Source: Botryllus schlosseri (taxonomy: Eukaryota; Chordata; Ascidiacea; Stolidobranchia; Styelidae). From it: DNA of 25,489 nucleotides. Location: positions 1 to 25,489 of the forward strand of contig ATSW01003843.1 of NCBI GenBank assembly GCA_000444245.1, written 5' to 3'. Both the position numbers and the translations under genes were made by a program. The notes beneath the pieces are model-generated. The model did no database searches. It was not told where the DNA came from and saw only the letters and a program-made list of their open reading frames with translations. This document shows positions 1-9,123 of this stretch, in pieces (within the stretch, counting starts at the first letter, position 1; every line of letters starts with the position of its first letter).

Positions 1-897
1 ATATGGCCCGCGGCCCCAATCTGCCGAGATACCCCACTACCTGCTTCAAAATCAAATTTTAGTGACTGCCTGTTATTATATAGGTCTGCGCACTGCGCGA
101 GAGTGGAGCTTACGGGTAAGTTCTTCGAAGCGAGAACACTTGCATTATCGGCATTTACGATGTACTCAACCCTAATGTATTGATATTTTGGGTAAAGGGG
201 CTTATCAAACGCTTTGAAATCTTAATTGACGATTGCACTGTGAGTTAGTTGATCAGAGAGAAGCAGACATGGCGGCGCCTGTATGACAATGCTGTTGTCA
301 AATTCACATTGTATTTTCATTATTGGCGAGAAATGGCTTTGAAGTGACATTGTTGTCGATAAAATACATTCAATAAATACGATTTATTCCTTGTATATAT
401 GGGCGAATAATTTATTCATTCAGCAATCCGTCCCGCCAAGTACTTAATTTTCCTATATCCGGTCCACCGACTAGGAAAGTTGCATGCCCCTGCTCCATAA
501 GATATCATCGCATTTCCCGTACATTGGCATGAGGCAAATGCAAGTTTGAAGTAAATACTCGCAAAATAATTTATAATATAGGCGCACCCATAAAATATCC
601 CAGCTGCAGGCGGTCAATACTGCAGCGATCTGCGTGATTATTAGTACAGTATTTGGTTGGGGTTAGTGTGGCGAGAATTCCAAACTAGATATACCCCACT
701 CCCTGATCTATAATCCTAATGCGAGAGCGTTTGAGATATGACCAATAAGATATCTCGGTATGTAAATAGTATAAATGTGCGGATAATGTTCAGAAGAAAT
801 GTAATTATCAATCGCATTGAGCATTAAGTACGTTGCATCATGATTGCTTGTAATATACTTGTAAGCTCTCATCACTGAAGGAATGAGGTAGTTGGAG
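1..897. other. Intergenic or intronic stretch, no gene seen
   Basis: I see no convincing coding exon, RNA gene or element terminus here. The stretch is AT-rich and has no long open frame. If the choline-transporter-like gene continues leftward, this would be intron, but I could not recognise any of its later exons in it. Confidence 0.5.
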
Positions 898-933
898 TAT
901 AGATAACTAACCTACGTAGGTTAGTTATCTATA
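898..933. repeat. Perfect 36-bp palindrome with TATAG...CTATA ends, possible miniature foldback
   Basis: The two 18-base arms are perfectly complementary around a central TACGTA. The ends read TATAG and CTATA, the same termini as the long foldback elements at 1013-5744 and 3737-4327. It is flanked on both sides by the direct repeat TAGTTGGAGTA, which overlaps the ends by a few bases and leaves an 8-bp target duplication, AGTTGGAG. The duplication is seen directly. That this is a minimal member or internal-deletion product of the TATAG family is inference. Confidence 0.6.
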
Positions 934-1524
934 GTTGGAGTAGCCAACATTACCAATTATTGCGTCACATGATAGACGATGCTCGGAGACGTCGTGTCTA
1001 GAGGGTTACCATTATAGAATGTAAACGTGGAATGGCAGCGACCGATTTTGCAGCTTCGTTCCGCTTCGCTGAAGCTTTACTCAGACTTATTTTACGGCAG
1101 CTACTGTAGGATTTCTGGCAATCCAAAAGTTGTCTTCCAGAGCTCAGAATTTACTGAATCTGGTCTTGATCGAAAGCTACTGTCGCACTGATTCCGAAAA
1201 TGTAAATAAAAATATGATCAGGCACTGAACCGCTTAGAATTCGCCCTCCAAGTCTGAATTATCGGCATTGTCCGAACAATCGAAGAGCCGCAATGGGTCA
1301 TTGTTATGGTCATTGTTTTGCGTTCATCCTATTGTTCTGAACAATGCAGATTTTAGATGTTGAGGGTGGTTTTTCATCATCATTGGTTTATTAGCAATTT
1401 TATCAGTTCAATACACCACAAAAATGCGATACAATGAAAAGACAGGAAGATGTCGAAGCGACAAGGAGTAGTCTATGGAATCTAACACCCACCTTGGCCT
1501 AGGCCAGTGGTTCCCAACCTTTTT

Positions 1525-1580
1525 CAGATTTATCCTAAGGGAGGAATTTTGACTAAAATTCCTCCCTTAGGATAAATCTG
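1525..1580. repeat. Perfect 26-bp hairpin next to the left end of element C
   Basis: Arms 1525-1550 and 1555-1580 are exact complements separated by GACT. The arm contains CCTAAGGGAGG. It starts only 5 bases after the terminal CAGTGGTTCCCAACC motif, so it is a subterminal structure of element C. Confidence 0.95.
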
Positions 1581-1639
1581 CCCGATGATTAAAAATGGTC
1601 ATTTTTACCTCGCAAACACCTGTTGACTGAGAGAATAAG

Positions 1640-1657
1640 ACGCGCGGTACCGCGCGT
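1640..1657. repeat. 18-bp perfect palindrome, ACGCGCGGTACCGCGCGT
   Basis: Self-complementary over 18 bases and followed by a T run. It lies in element C sequence between the left terminus and element D. It resembles a hairpin terminator, but nothing in this eukaryotic context supports that role. Confidence 0.9.
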
Positions 1658-1720
1658 TTTTTATAGCAGTGCTGTAATAACACTGTGTATACCTCNAAAA
1701 ACCATGGTCTTGGTCCCAAT

Positions 1721-2227
1721 TAGGGCTTGGCACAATGATTCGAGTACTCGAATCTGAATAGAGTATTAATTTTAATGATTCGAGTCGAGTAGTAAAATGC
1801 GATTTTTTCGAGTACTGAAATTATACGCTTCTCGTCACTTAAAGTTAAAGTACCAACGAGAATTATAGTTTCATACTATTTTTCACTGGAGAGGCCTTGA
1901 AACCTTGATTGGCCATGTTGCAGCATACGAGACATAGTACAAAGCTACGAGCGTTCCTGGAATAGCATATTTCAAAAGTCGTGATCATCCCACAACATTG
2001 TCAAGAAGTGCAATTAAATCGGTATGGTCGAAAAATACCAAAGTATCATCAATGTGACGGATAACAGGCATTTTATCCTTTCGGGTGGCATAAAAGGTAC
2101 ATATTTTACCTTTGACATATTACATTTTGTTTTGACGTCATAATGAGTGATACTCGAATACTCGACTCGAAGCGTAATACGTGATTCAGAATCGAATCAC
2201 TCAGGTACTCGTTTTTGCCCAGCCCTA
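1721..2227. mobile_element. Element D: 507-bp non-autonomous hAT-type element, TAGGGCTTGGCA ends
   Basis: The left end is TAGGGCTTGGCA and the right end, inverted, is TAGGGCTGGGCA. The exact 8-bp duplication GTCCCAAT lies at 1713-1720 and 2228-2235. Both subterminal regions carry the palindrome-rich motif CGAGTACTCGAAT (1741-1815 and 2150-2212). There is no coding capacity. It is inserted in element C. Confidence 0.92.
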
Positions 2228-3179
2228 GTCCCAATCACACAAATTCTGGAAGGCTTGACTCAACAGACCCCCACACTTTCATTTGTGTTTTCGGCTTACC
2301 ATGTCCGAATCGCAAATACAACTGCTGTGAAAAATCAGTATCCATAAATTTACTGTTTTCGCGATTTTTTTCTCAAGTTTGCTTATGCATTTGGCCAACA
2401 ATAGTGGTACTTTCATAAATAGCAAGGTTGACCAGACTCGAGTTTGACTCGTGTCACCATTTTCTGATAACTCGACTTGACTCGAGTCATTTTCTCAAAA
2501 TACGGAAACGACTCGACTCGACTCGAGACAATCTGGGTATTGACTCGAGTTCGACTCAGCCATATGACTCAAGACTATAAAACGGCCAAGACCGACATTT
2601 CATTGTAATTTCGAAGAACAGTAAAGTGACCACTCTGTTGGAATTTCGTCTATTGATCCTGGTACTTGACAATGCGACAAGAAACTGCTCAAAGTGAGGA
2701 AAATTAGTATATCGTAAATCCACATCATTCAATATCACCACTAGAGCCCGACCGATATTGGATTTCTGAGCCGATACCGATAAGAACTATATCCAGTACC
2801 TCCACCGATAACCCCGATATATTCAGCCGATATTCAAAAGATATGGAATCTAGCTCAAGGCCCATATTAAACACCTCAGAGCATTTCTTTAAACAACTTT
2901 ACAGCCATTGATATGCTTGAACATGAAATAAATGATCAAGGAACTATAAAAATGTATCAAAAGCACCTATCCAGCAGTTGCAGATTACAGTTCACGAAGC
3001 ACAATTTCTCGGCCCTTTCTCCAAGGAGTGAACTTCTGTGGTCTTCCATAGATGATGTATATAGTACTAAACACAGTGAGCAGTCTTTCACTTGGTAGCA
3101 TAGTTAGTGGCACAGCAGGAAATCGTTCTTCGTTTCGGTTCCACCGCTCCCTTGCAGGGGATCTTTCCTTCAATGGTTT

Positions 3180-3339
3180 AACCAAATATTGATATTCTTC
3201 TGACACCTGGAGCCTTCAGCACATCATTAACAAATAGCTGATGAGAATGTGCAAAAGAACTCAAATTGTCCACGTCTGCAACTGCTCCACCCATCCCCCA
3301 TGGGCCTTTGACCAGCATTTCAACAATCAATTGATCCAT
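3180..3339 (-). pseudogene. hAT transposase fragment in element I
   Basis: The minus-strand frame starting at 3339 reads about 53 residues and includes FAHSHQLFVNDVLKAPGV. This resembles the conserved hAT segment of the form C-x-AH-x-L-Q/N-L with a following ND. The frame then stops. Further downstream (about 3000-3150, minus) a different frame has an SERLLTVFS-like string, which may be a remnant of the C-terminal dimerisation region, but that match is weak. The fragment is far shorter than the 500-700 residues of intact hAT transposases. Confidence 0.5.
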
Positions 3340-3736
3340 ATTTTACACTCTTTTGTCAGAATTGGCCAATGTCATCATGGAATCTAAAAATTTTCGTATC
3401 AATTACTGGCTTTACTCCACGTTTGCTTGATTTTCTTGCCCTCTATGCTTGCATATTTCCTATTAGGGTGGCTCCGCAGCCGCAGGCCTCAGTCAGACGA
3501 CTTCATACGTTACTGGTATAATTAGCTCTGTTGGTACCGAACCGGGAAATGTTTCGGCGCGACGATTTTCTCTATCATTACGAGGGTCAGTCCAGCATGA
3601 TTGAAGTTCTCATTTCTCTTACTGATTGAAATCTTCTGCAGACAACTATCCATCCAGCTGCTCTCTGTCTTTGCTGATCGATTACTGAAGGGGGATTCCC
3701 ACGAAGTCAGTGGAGCATAACGGTGGTTAGTTATCT

Positions 3737-4327
3737 TATAGAAATTAAACATGGAACGGCAACGACCGATTTTGCAGCTTCGTTCCGCTTCGCCGGGGCT
3801 GGAGTGGAGAATTGTTTTGCGTAAGCGACTGTAGGATTTCTGGCAATCTAAAAGCTATCTTCCCAAGCGCAGAAATTATTGAATCTGGTCTTGATCGAAA
3901 GCTACTGTTGCACCGATTCCGAAAATATCAATTAAAATATTGATCGGGCAGTGGTCCACCTAGAATCTGTCCTCCAAGTCTGAAATATCGGCATTGTTTA
4001 GAACAATTGGGTAACCGCATCACAATGACCATAACAATGACCCGTTGCGACTCTCCGATTGTTCGAACAATGTCGGTATTTCAGACTTGGAGGACGGATT
4101 CTAGGTGGATCAGTGCCTGATAATTATTATAATTTATCATTTCGGAATCGGCGCAACAGTAGCTTTCGATCAAGACCAGATTCAATAATTTCTGCGCTCG
4201 GGAAGATAGCTTTTAGATTGCCAGAAATCCTACAGTCGCTTACGCAAAACAATTCTCCACTCCAGCCCAGGCGAAGCGGAACGAAGCTGCAAAATCGGTC
4301 GTTGCCGTTCCATGTTTAATTTCTATA
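3737..4327. mobile_element. Element G: 591-bp TATAG foldback, innermost layer of the nest
   Basis: The whole element is one imperfect inverted repeat with arms of about 290 bases meeting near 4035. It starts TATAGAAATTAAACATGG and ends with the complement. The arm sequence is the same family as element H (shared GACCGATTTTGCAGCTTCG and TTTCGATCAAGACC blocks). The flanks are GTTATCT at 3730-3736 and 4328-4334, or AGTTATCT if the shared A is assigned to the target. An 86-residue open frame across the right arm is only a by-product of the repeat. It can fold into a long hairpin. It lies inside element I. Confidence 0.9.
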
Positions 4328-5752
4328 GTTATCTATAATATTCATATAGACACGCCTACTGCCCTGTATGCAGTATGCACTATATGCAGCTTGGCCATTT
4401 ATTTTTATAATTGACCGTCCTCACGTCTTTCATCGACTTCTCTTGACTCCCTGCCACCATGTTGTGACGTCACGAAAATGGCCGATATTTTTTTACCTTC
4501 AATGGCCGATACCGATATTTCTCTCCAAGCGTGATATCGACTCGATATTATCGGCGAGCCGATAATCGGTCGGGCTCTAATCACCACACAGTGTTGACTT
4601 GAGTGTGACTTGGACTCGTACTCGAGTCATAATACCATGACTCCGACTCTACCGTCTGCTCGGTGACTTGGAATCGGACTTGACTCAATGATGAATTGAA
4701 AATGACTCGACTTGACTCGAGTCAAAACTATGGAAGTGAGATTGACTTGTGACTCGGAGCATCGTGACTGGGTTACAGCCTTGATATATAACATACCCGT
4801 GATCAGATTCCCTGCTGGAGCTCATTGAAATTTAGGACACCCATTACGTTTCGGCAACATTGTACCAAGTTTACCATGTCCTTTTTCGATGGGGTAGCTG
4901 TTCACTAAAAATAAAGCAAGGCTAGCGTACTCTTTGACTTGAATCGATGACGTAGGAATATTTTGTCACCGTCTGAAATTGTTGACTTGAAAATATAAGA
5001 TAAATACTTTCACTGGAGGTCTTGTTGTGATAGATTCGGCACGACATTTACTCGCTTAGGATATATTTGATTGAGAGGCAGTCGCTGGCCTACAAAATTG
5101 TCTTGCGAACTGCAGCACATCTGAACTAGTTAAAAAAGGAGTGGGGGGGGGGATTTGTATGTGAAAAAGAGATTTCAAATAGCATTTGAAGATATACATT
5201 CAGGAAACAAAAAACAGCCATAAGGAGCATACGTTCGGATATAACTGATTGACTACATGACAGTTCGAACATGAACAACTTGGGAAATCCGTTACAATTC
5301 TAAAGTGGAATTCCCATCGAAAAATTGCAAAATTCCCCCCAAGGGGGGAATTCCTCCCCGGTTGGTAACCACTGGCCTAGGCGATGTAAAGACGAGGCAT
5401 GCACACTGAATGAAAGTAAAGAAGATAGTATAGAAAAAGAAAGCGACAAGAAATAGGGCGGCATGTCATGGGAAGCGAGATCGATAGGTCAGTCGTGGTC
5501 CGGTAATCTTGAGGATGGACATCTCAGTACGGTGCTTCACCATATTTTGATTGATATTTTCGAAATCAGTGCGACAGTAGCTTTCGATCAAGACCGGATT
5601 CAGTAAATTCTGAGCTCTGGAAGACAACTTTTGGATTGCCAAAAATTCTACCGTAGCTGCCGTAAAATATGTCTGAGTAAAGCTTCAGCGAAGCGGAACG
5701 AAGCTGCAAAATCGGTCGCTGCCATTCCACGTTTACATTCTATAGTTACCAT

Positions 5753-6273
5753 ATTTCAGCAACCCAAATTCCGGACACTCTTTAGCGCCAACTGGTGGAT
5801 TTCAAATGAGTTATGACGTCACACTAGCAAAGCTTTGCTCATAAACCAGAGGTGGTCACGATACGGTTCAGGAGTATGCGGCTGTGTGTTGTGTAACCGG
5901 GATCGAAAGTACATGTTTTTAGCCCCCATACCGCCCAAATAAACAATGATTTTGAGCCCACACTGTAGGGTAATCGATGCAACTTTGGGGGGATGGGGGT
6001 GCTTGCTATATGAATCTGGTTTCTATATGCATCTGGTCGTTAAATTATTTGAATGAATTCTGTCAATAATATTGGTCGTTCCATATATTACTATATAGAT
6101 ACCACTCTCCGCCCACATGATCAGAGTTGGGGTAGAGCTGGTGGAGGATGATGAGTTCGAAAATACACGGAGCGTAATTGCACATCGTTAAGTCATGTTC
6201 ATGTCCNACCGACAAAATTGTTTATCAGCCTTATGCCGGTGCGCACNACAGAGCNTTATAAACACCNCACATC
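5753..6273. other. Remaining interior of element N, no gene
   Basis: Non-coding sequence belonging to element N after the nested insertions end. It begins with AAATTCCGGACACTC, echoing the CCGGAC motifs at the right end (6535-6570). Several N bases lie in 6207-6292. I see no exon or further complete element. Confidence 0.5.
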
Positions 6274-6340
6274 CAGTNGTTTCCAACCTTTNATGGTCGC
6301 GACTNCATCTCCAATTTGAAAATGTTCCGTGGCCAAGATC
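6274..6340 (+). mobile_element. One end of a hAT-type element (CAGTNGTTTCCAACC)
   Basis: CAGTNGTTTCCAACCTTT followed by TGGTCGCGACT resembles a hAT terminus of the CAGTGGTT type. I could not find a matching inverted end before 6583, so it is a solo end or a truncated copy. N bases at 6278 and 6292 limit the call. The end coordinate is nominal. Confidence 0.35.
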
Positions 6341-6779
6341 AAAATTTGACGAGCTAATTACTAAAAGAAGTCAGCACCTTTGCCCGGACTTACTCACGGG
6401 CTATTTTAGAAGCTGATTACGTTCAATATAATCACAAACCCCAGAATAAAGGCCAATTATAAGCCTACGTCAAGTCTTCAAAGTTCCGGACATTTGGCAT
6501 ATTTTAGAAATTCCTCCCGGACGCTAGTTTGAACAGTGAAATTCCGGACATGTCCGGGAAATTCCGGACGTATGGCAACCCTAGTCTAGACTCAATAAAA
6601 GCGATCGTATTCCGTGAACAGCGAACAACGTACGCTTCTTGAAGCTTGCACAGATCACGATAAAAAAGGTCTTNTTTTCGCTCAGAGCTANAATCACCGT
6701 TTTTAACTCCCAAATACCCGCCGGAGCGTCACTTATGTGCTAATTTGCGGCATATCACTCGCAATTTGCTCTAATTCTG

Positions 6780-6910
6780 ACCTAAATTTTCAAAAAAGAG
6801 GACAAAATCTCAAAAAAGAGGACAAAAGGGCGTCCTCCGAGGACACTTTCAAAAAAGTCAAAAAAGAGGACAAATCCTCTTAAAAAAGGACGCAGGGTAA
6901 GGCTACCATA
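6780..6910 (-). mobile_element. Partial element of the M family, one terminus at 6910
   Basis: Read inward from 6910 on the minus strand it begins TATGGTAGCC, followed by GTCC-TTTTTT-AGGA and GTCCTCTTTTTTG motifs. This matches the left end of element M (13785 onward) in order and spacing. The motif AAAAAAGAGGACAAA occurs three times in this stretch (two adjacent copies near 6793-6826 and one near 6860). The other terminus is not recognised, so the left boundary is approximate. Confidence 0.5.
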
Positions 6911-6925
6911 GATTAAAATCTTCCA

Positions 6926-7010
6926 TTCCATACCATACTTGCATTGTTCCTTATTCCATACCAAAATATCGATCCATACCATACGATACTTCCATACCAT
7001 ACCATACCAA
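6926..7010. repeat. CCATAC-rich low-complexity tract
   Basis: Irregular repeats of CCATACCATA and close variants (for example near 6928-6941 and 6991-7009). This is a degenerate microsatellite between two element remnants, with no coding content. Confidence 0.8.
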
Positions 7011-7251
7011 CACGAGTTATCAATACGACATCCCAACGCAGCCTATGACTGAAAGTACAACATGCCGCCGCACCCATAAGAGCCCATTACAAATCACCAG
7101 CGACAGGGGTCTGAAAGCACGAATCACCCAGGGTTGTAACCAAGTCACATGGTTCCGAGTCAATCATACTTTTGTGGTTTTGACTCGAGTCGAGTCGAGT
7201 CATTTTCAATTCATCACAGACTCGAGTCCGAGTCCAAGTCACCGTTTAAAG

Positions 7252-9123
7252 CAGTGGTTCTTAACCTTTTTTTCTCCAGCGCCCCCTTTCAAAAATTATC
7301 GTGCTCCAGCGCCCCCCAACCGCATATTGTAAGGAATGTAATAAAGACAATGAGTAAGAGGGAGGGCCGTAACAGCACTTCGTCATCCCCCCTAAAAATG
7401 ATTGCCTTGCGCACCCATAGCGTGATAAACCAAACTTCCGAGGGCTTCGCCCCCAAGAACCCCGTAGCGTGATTTCGATGGTCAGCAAAGTTTGTGTGGC
7501 ATGGTTGCCCTAGGTAACAAAATTTTCTATAATGCATGAATGAATAGGTGGTAATTACATATATAAGTCGCTATAAACTTTTTATCCTCTCAGCCCACGT
7601 AATCAGATTGACCAGTAGCGCTGATTGAGCTGTTGTATGGGAAGGTGGAGGGCACGTAATTAATAATTAAACATATTCGGGCGTGCCCGTAGGTACAATT
7701 AATTCGTTACCGGGGTCGTAACAGCACTTCGTCAGCCCCCCCAAAAAAACGTTGGTCTTATCCCCCCCCACGGGTGATAAACCAAACTTCCGGGGGGCTT
7801 CGCCCCCAGACCCCCTTTCGGCTATCCACTATTTGCTGATACTAGTCATCTACACTGGGTGTCCATTTACTGAGCCAGGTACTCCCGCCTAGACGCGCGA
7901 AGCGCGAAAAATTTCAATAATTAATGATTGAATTGGTAAATATGATCGGGAATTGCATGTATATTGATATCAAATTTTATCCTCTCTCTGCTCACGTAAA
8001 CAAATTTACCGGTAGAGCTGAGTGATGTGTGATTGAAATGGTAGGACCCCTCAATAATAATTATACATCTTCGGGCGTATACCCGTTGGCAGGAACGAAA
8101 CGGCACTTCGTCAGGCTCCCCGAAAAAACTTGGGTCTTGGGCTCCCATAGGGTGATAAACCGACCGCCCCCATCACGTTGTTCGTTTTGCCACGAAATCA
8201 GCTGTACTGTTTAGCGAGCCAGTGAGAACTGCCAAAACTTTCGATAATTCATGATAAAATCGGTCAGTTAGATCGGGAATTGCATATATATTGCTATTAA
8301 TTTCTTGTCCTCTCTGCTCACGTTACCAGATTTACCGGTAGAGCTGAGTGAGGTGCAATGTTCCCTCTAAGCTGCGCACGTGCGCAGTGCTGACATGGTA
8401 TCTGTGCACAGAAGATCTACGTTGCGCACAACTAATCCGAAGTTTTGACCCTTTTTTAGTCGTTACGCACTGTTGTCCAAGGGTCTGCGCAGTGAGTTTA
8501 TTGAGTGTGCGCAGACTCATCAAAACGTGGAGCGAACAATGTGAGGTGTCTTGGAAACTGTAGGGCCCGTAACTAATAATTAAACATATTCGGGCGGGCG
8601 AACCCGTTGGTATGACTTCGTTGCATGATGTTATTTCGTGACCTCCTTTCTGCTATATCAAAAAATATAGAATCGCCCAACAGTGATATCGCCCAACAAG
8701 AATATCTAGTTTTAGATATCAATGTCGCCCAATCGTACTAAACTAAAAGACGAACACGATTTCAAATTGGTATTTCTTCACTGGCATATAATTTTTTCCT
8801 GCCGGATGGAATTCGTCTTCTGGGGTTCAGATTGCCAACACAGGAATATTCGGTGCCAGTCATTTAGGCGCCCATGGACAATTAAACCTATATGTCTTTT
8901 GTAGGCTATATATAACGAAGTTTTCGGTGTTCATTTTCTCTGAATACTCATTAAGGATATGTCCTACCACCACATCATCTACTGCGAAGCCATTTTTCTC
9001 CAGCGCCCCCCATACCGCCCCCTGAGCCCAGCGCCCCTCATATCGCCCCATGAGCGTTTCCGCCCCCTTTCAAAATCGCCAGCGCCCCCTGGGGGGCGCT
9101 GGAGGCAAGGTTAAGAACCACTG
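7252..9123 (+). mobile_element. Element A: 1.87-kb non-autonomous hAT-type element, CCAGCGCCCCC subterminal repeats
   Basis: The ends are CAGTGGTTCTTAACCTT and its inverted copy. The exact duplication GTTTAAAG lies at 7244-7251 and 9124-9131. The subterminal regions contain many CCAGCGCCCCC motifs (7278-7320 and 9000-9105). The interior has about three diverged tandem units of roughly 350-450 bp, each with a CGTAACAGCACTTCGTCA-like start and an ATAATTAAACATATTCGGGC-like end (near 7365-7685, 7705-8085 and 8095-8595). The third unit carries an embedded 185-bp element. A second copy, B, lies inverted at 21195-22717. No transposase frame is recognised, so mobility would have depended on a related autonomous hAT. 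Confidence 0.93.
8356..8540. mobile_element. 185-bp element with CAATGTTCCCTCTAA ends inside element A
   Basis: The left end is CAATGTTCCCTCTAAGCTGC and the right end, inverted, is ATTGTTCGCTCC. The exact duplication GTGAGGTG lies at 8348-8355 and 8541-8548. The interior is rich in TGCGCA motifs. The same element occupies the equivalent position in copy B, so it was inserted before the A/B family spread. A relative lies at 12630-12807. The short length and 8-bp duplication suggest a non-autonomous hAT-type element. Confidence 0.85.

Larger units (their letters stand above)
2742..4579. mobile_element. Element I: hAT transposon, TAGAGCCCGACCGAT ends, with transposase remnant
   Basis: The terminal inverted repeat is TAGAGCCCGACCGAT at 2742 and its complement ends at 4579. 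The exact duplication ATCACCAC lies at 2734-2741 and 4580-4587. CCGATA motifs cluster inside both ends. The interior contains a decayed minus-strand frame resembling hAT transposase (listed separately) and foldback G. I is inserted in element J. Confidence 0.92.
2423..4783. mobile_element. Element J: hAT-family element with GACTCGAGTC subterminal arrays
   Basis: The left end is CAAGGTTGACCAG and the right end, inverted, is CAAGGCTGTAACCCAGTCAC. The latter matches the left end of element E (CAGGGTTGTAACCAAGTCAC), so J and E belong to one family. The flanks ATAAATAG (2415-2422) and ATATATAA (4784-4791) agree in 6 of 8 bases, an aged duplication. Both ends hold arrays of GACTCGAGTC-like motifs (2438-2570 and 4594-4765). 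Element I is inserted inside. J's own sequence is only about 500 bp and has no coding capacity. Confidence 0.78.
1505..5374. mobile_element. Element C: hAT-type transposon, CAGTGGTTCCCAACC ends, GCCTAGGC duplication
   Basis: The left end is CAGTGGTTCCCAACC and the right end, inverted, is CAGTGGTTACCAACC. The exact 8-bp duplication GCCTAGGC lies at 1497-1504 and 5375-5382. Ends of the CAGTGG type with 8-bp duplications are characteristic of the hAT superfamily. Next to the left end is a perfect 26-bp hairpin (1525-1580) built on AATTCCTCCC, and AATTCCTCCCC also occurs just inside the right end, so this is a subterminal motif. Elements D and J are inserted in it. No transposase is recognised in the remaining roughly 1 kb of C sequence. 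Confidence 0.9.
1370..5508 (-). mobile_element. Short 5'-truncated LINE 3' tail, split by a later insertion
   Basis: Read on the minus strand, the sequence ends with an AATAAA-like stretch (gctaataaaccaatgatg) followed by a short A run at 1370-1374, as LINE 3' tails do. The flanks are TTGAGGGTGG (1360-1369) and TTGAGGATGG (5509-5518), matching 9 of 10. Both copies correspond to the same position in the right arm of foldback H (compare the intact copy at about 4085-4095), so this is a real target duplication. Only about 260 bases belong to the tail (1370-1504 and 5383-5508). The rest is element C. No open reading frame remains. Confidence 0.6.
1013..5744. mobile_element. Element H: TATAG long-inverted-repeat (foldback) transposon, interrupted
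   Basis: The left arm (1013 to about 1300) starts TATAGAATGTAAACGTGG, and the right arm ends with its complement at 5744. Both arms contain the same long block (GACCGATTTTGCAGCTTCG and onward). The flanks are an exact 8-bp duplication, GTTACCAT, at 1005-1012 and 5745-5752. That target lies inside the left terminus of element N, so H is younger than N. A LINE tail and everything inside it sit in the right arm near 1370. No coding capacity is seen. The superfamily is unclear: long terminal inverted repeats with 8-9 bp duplications are known for foldback/Mutator-like elements, but that is inference. Confidence 0.85.
1003..6583. mobile_element. Element N: outermost element of the nest, GGTTGCCATACGTCC-type ends
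   Basis: The right end (6571-6583), read inward on the minus strand, begins TAGGGTTGCCATACGTCCGG. The left end begins GGGTTACCAT at 1003. Element H inserted only a few bases in, so the left-end sequence resumes at 5753 with a further CCGGAC motif. The flanks are GTCTAGA on the left (996-1002) and GTCTAGAC on the right (6584-6591), an 8-bp duplication with the left junction slightly damaged. N's own sequence is 1003-1012 plus about 5753-6583, so most of the interval is younger insertions. No transposase is recognisable. The 8-bp duplication suits a hAT-like element, but the superfamily is inference. Ends of the same type recur at 6910 and 13785-14088. Confidence 0.7.

Noticed and set aside
1640-1657. 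GC-rich palindrome followed by T run, resembling a bacterial terminator
   Set aside because: The context is a eukaryotic transposon nest with no bacterial genes, so a terminator role has no support.
4059-4319. 86-residue open frame
   Set aside because: It lies wholly in the right arm of foldback G and has a mirror in the left arm. It is a by-product of the inverted repeat.
7045-7537. Overlapping open frames of 75-107 residues on both strands
   Set aside because: They cross the boundaries of elements E and A and read through terminal repeats, so they cannot be a single evolved gene.
8860-9051. A conserved frame (GALEKNGFAVDDVV... NCPWAPK) present in both copy A and copy B (21277-21459)
   Set aside because: The two DNA copies differ at about seven sites in some 120 bases and most of the differences change the residue. 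That is neutral drift of a repeat, not protein conservation. The frame also has no upstream coding continuation.
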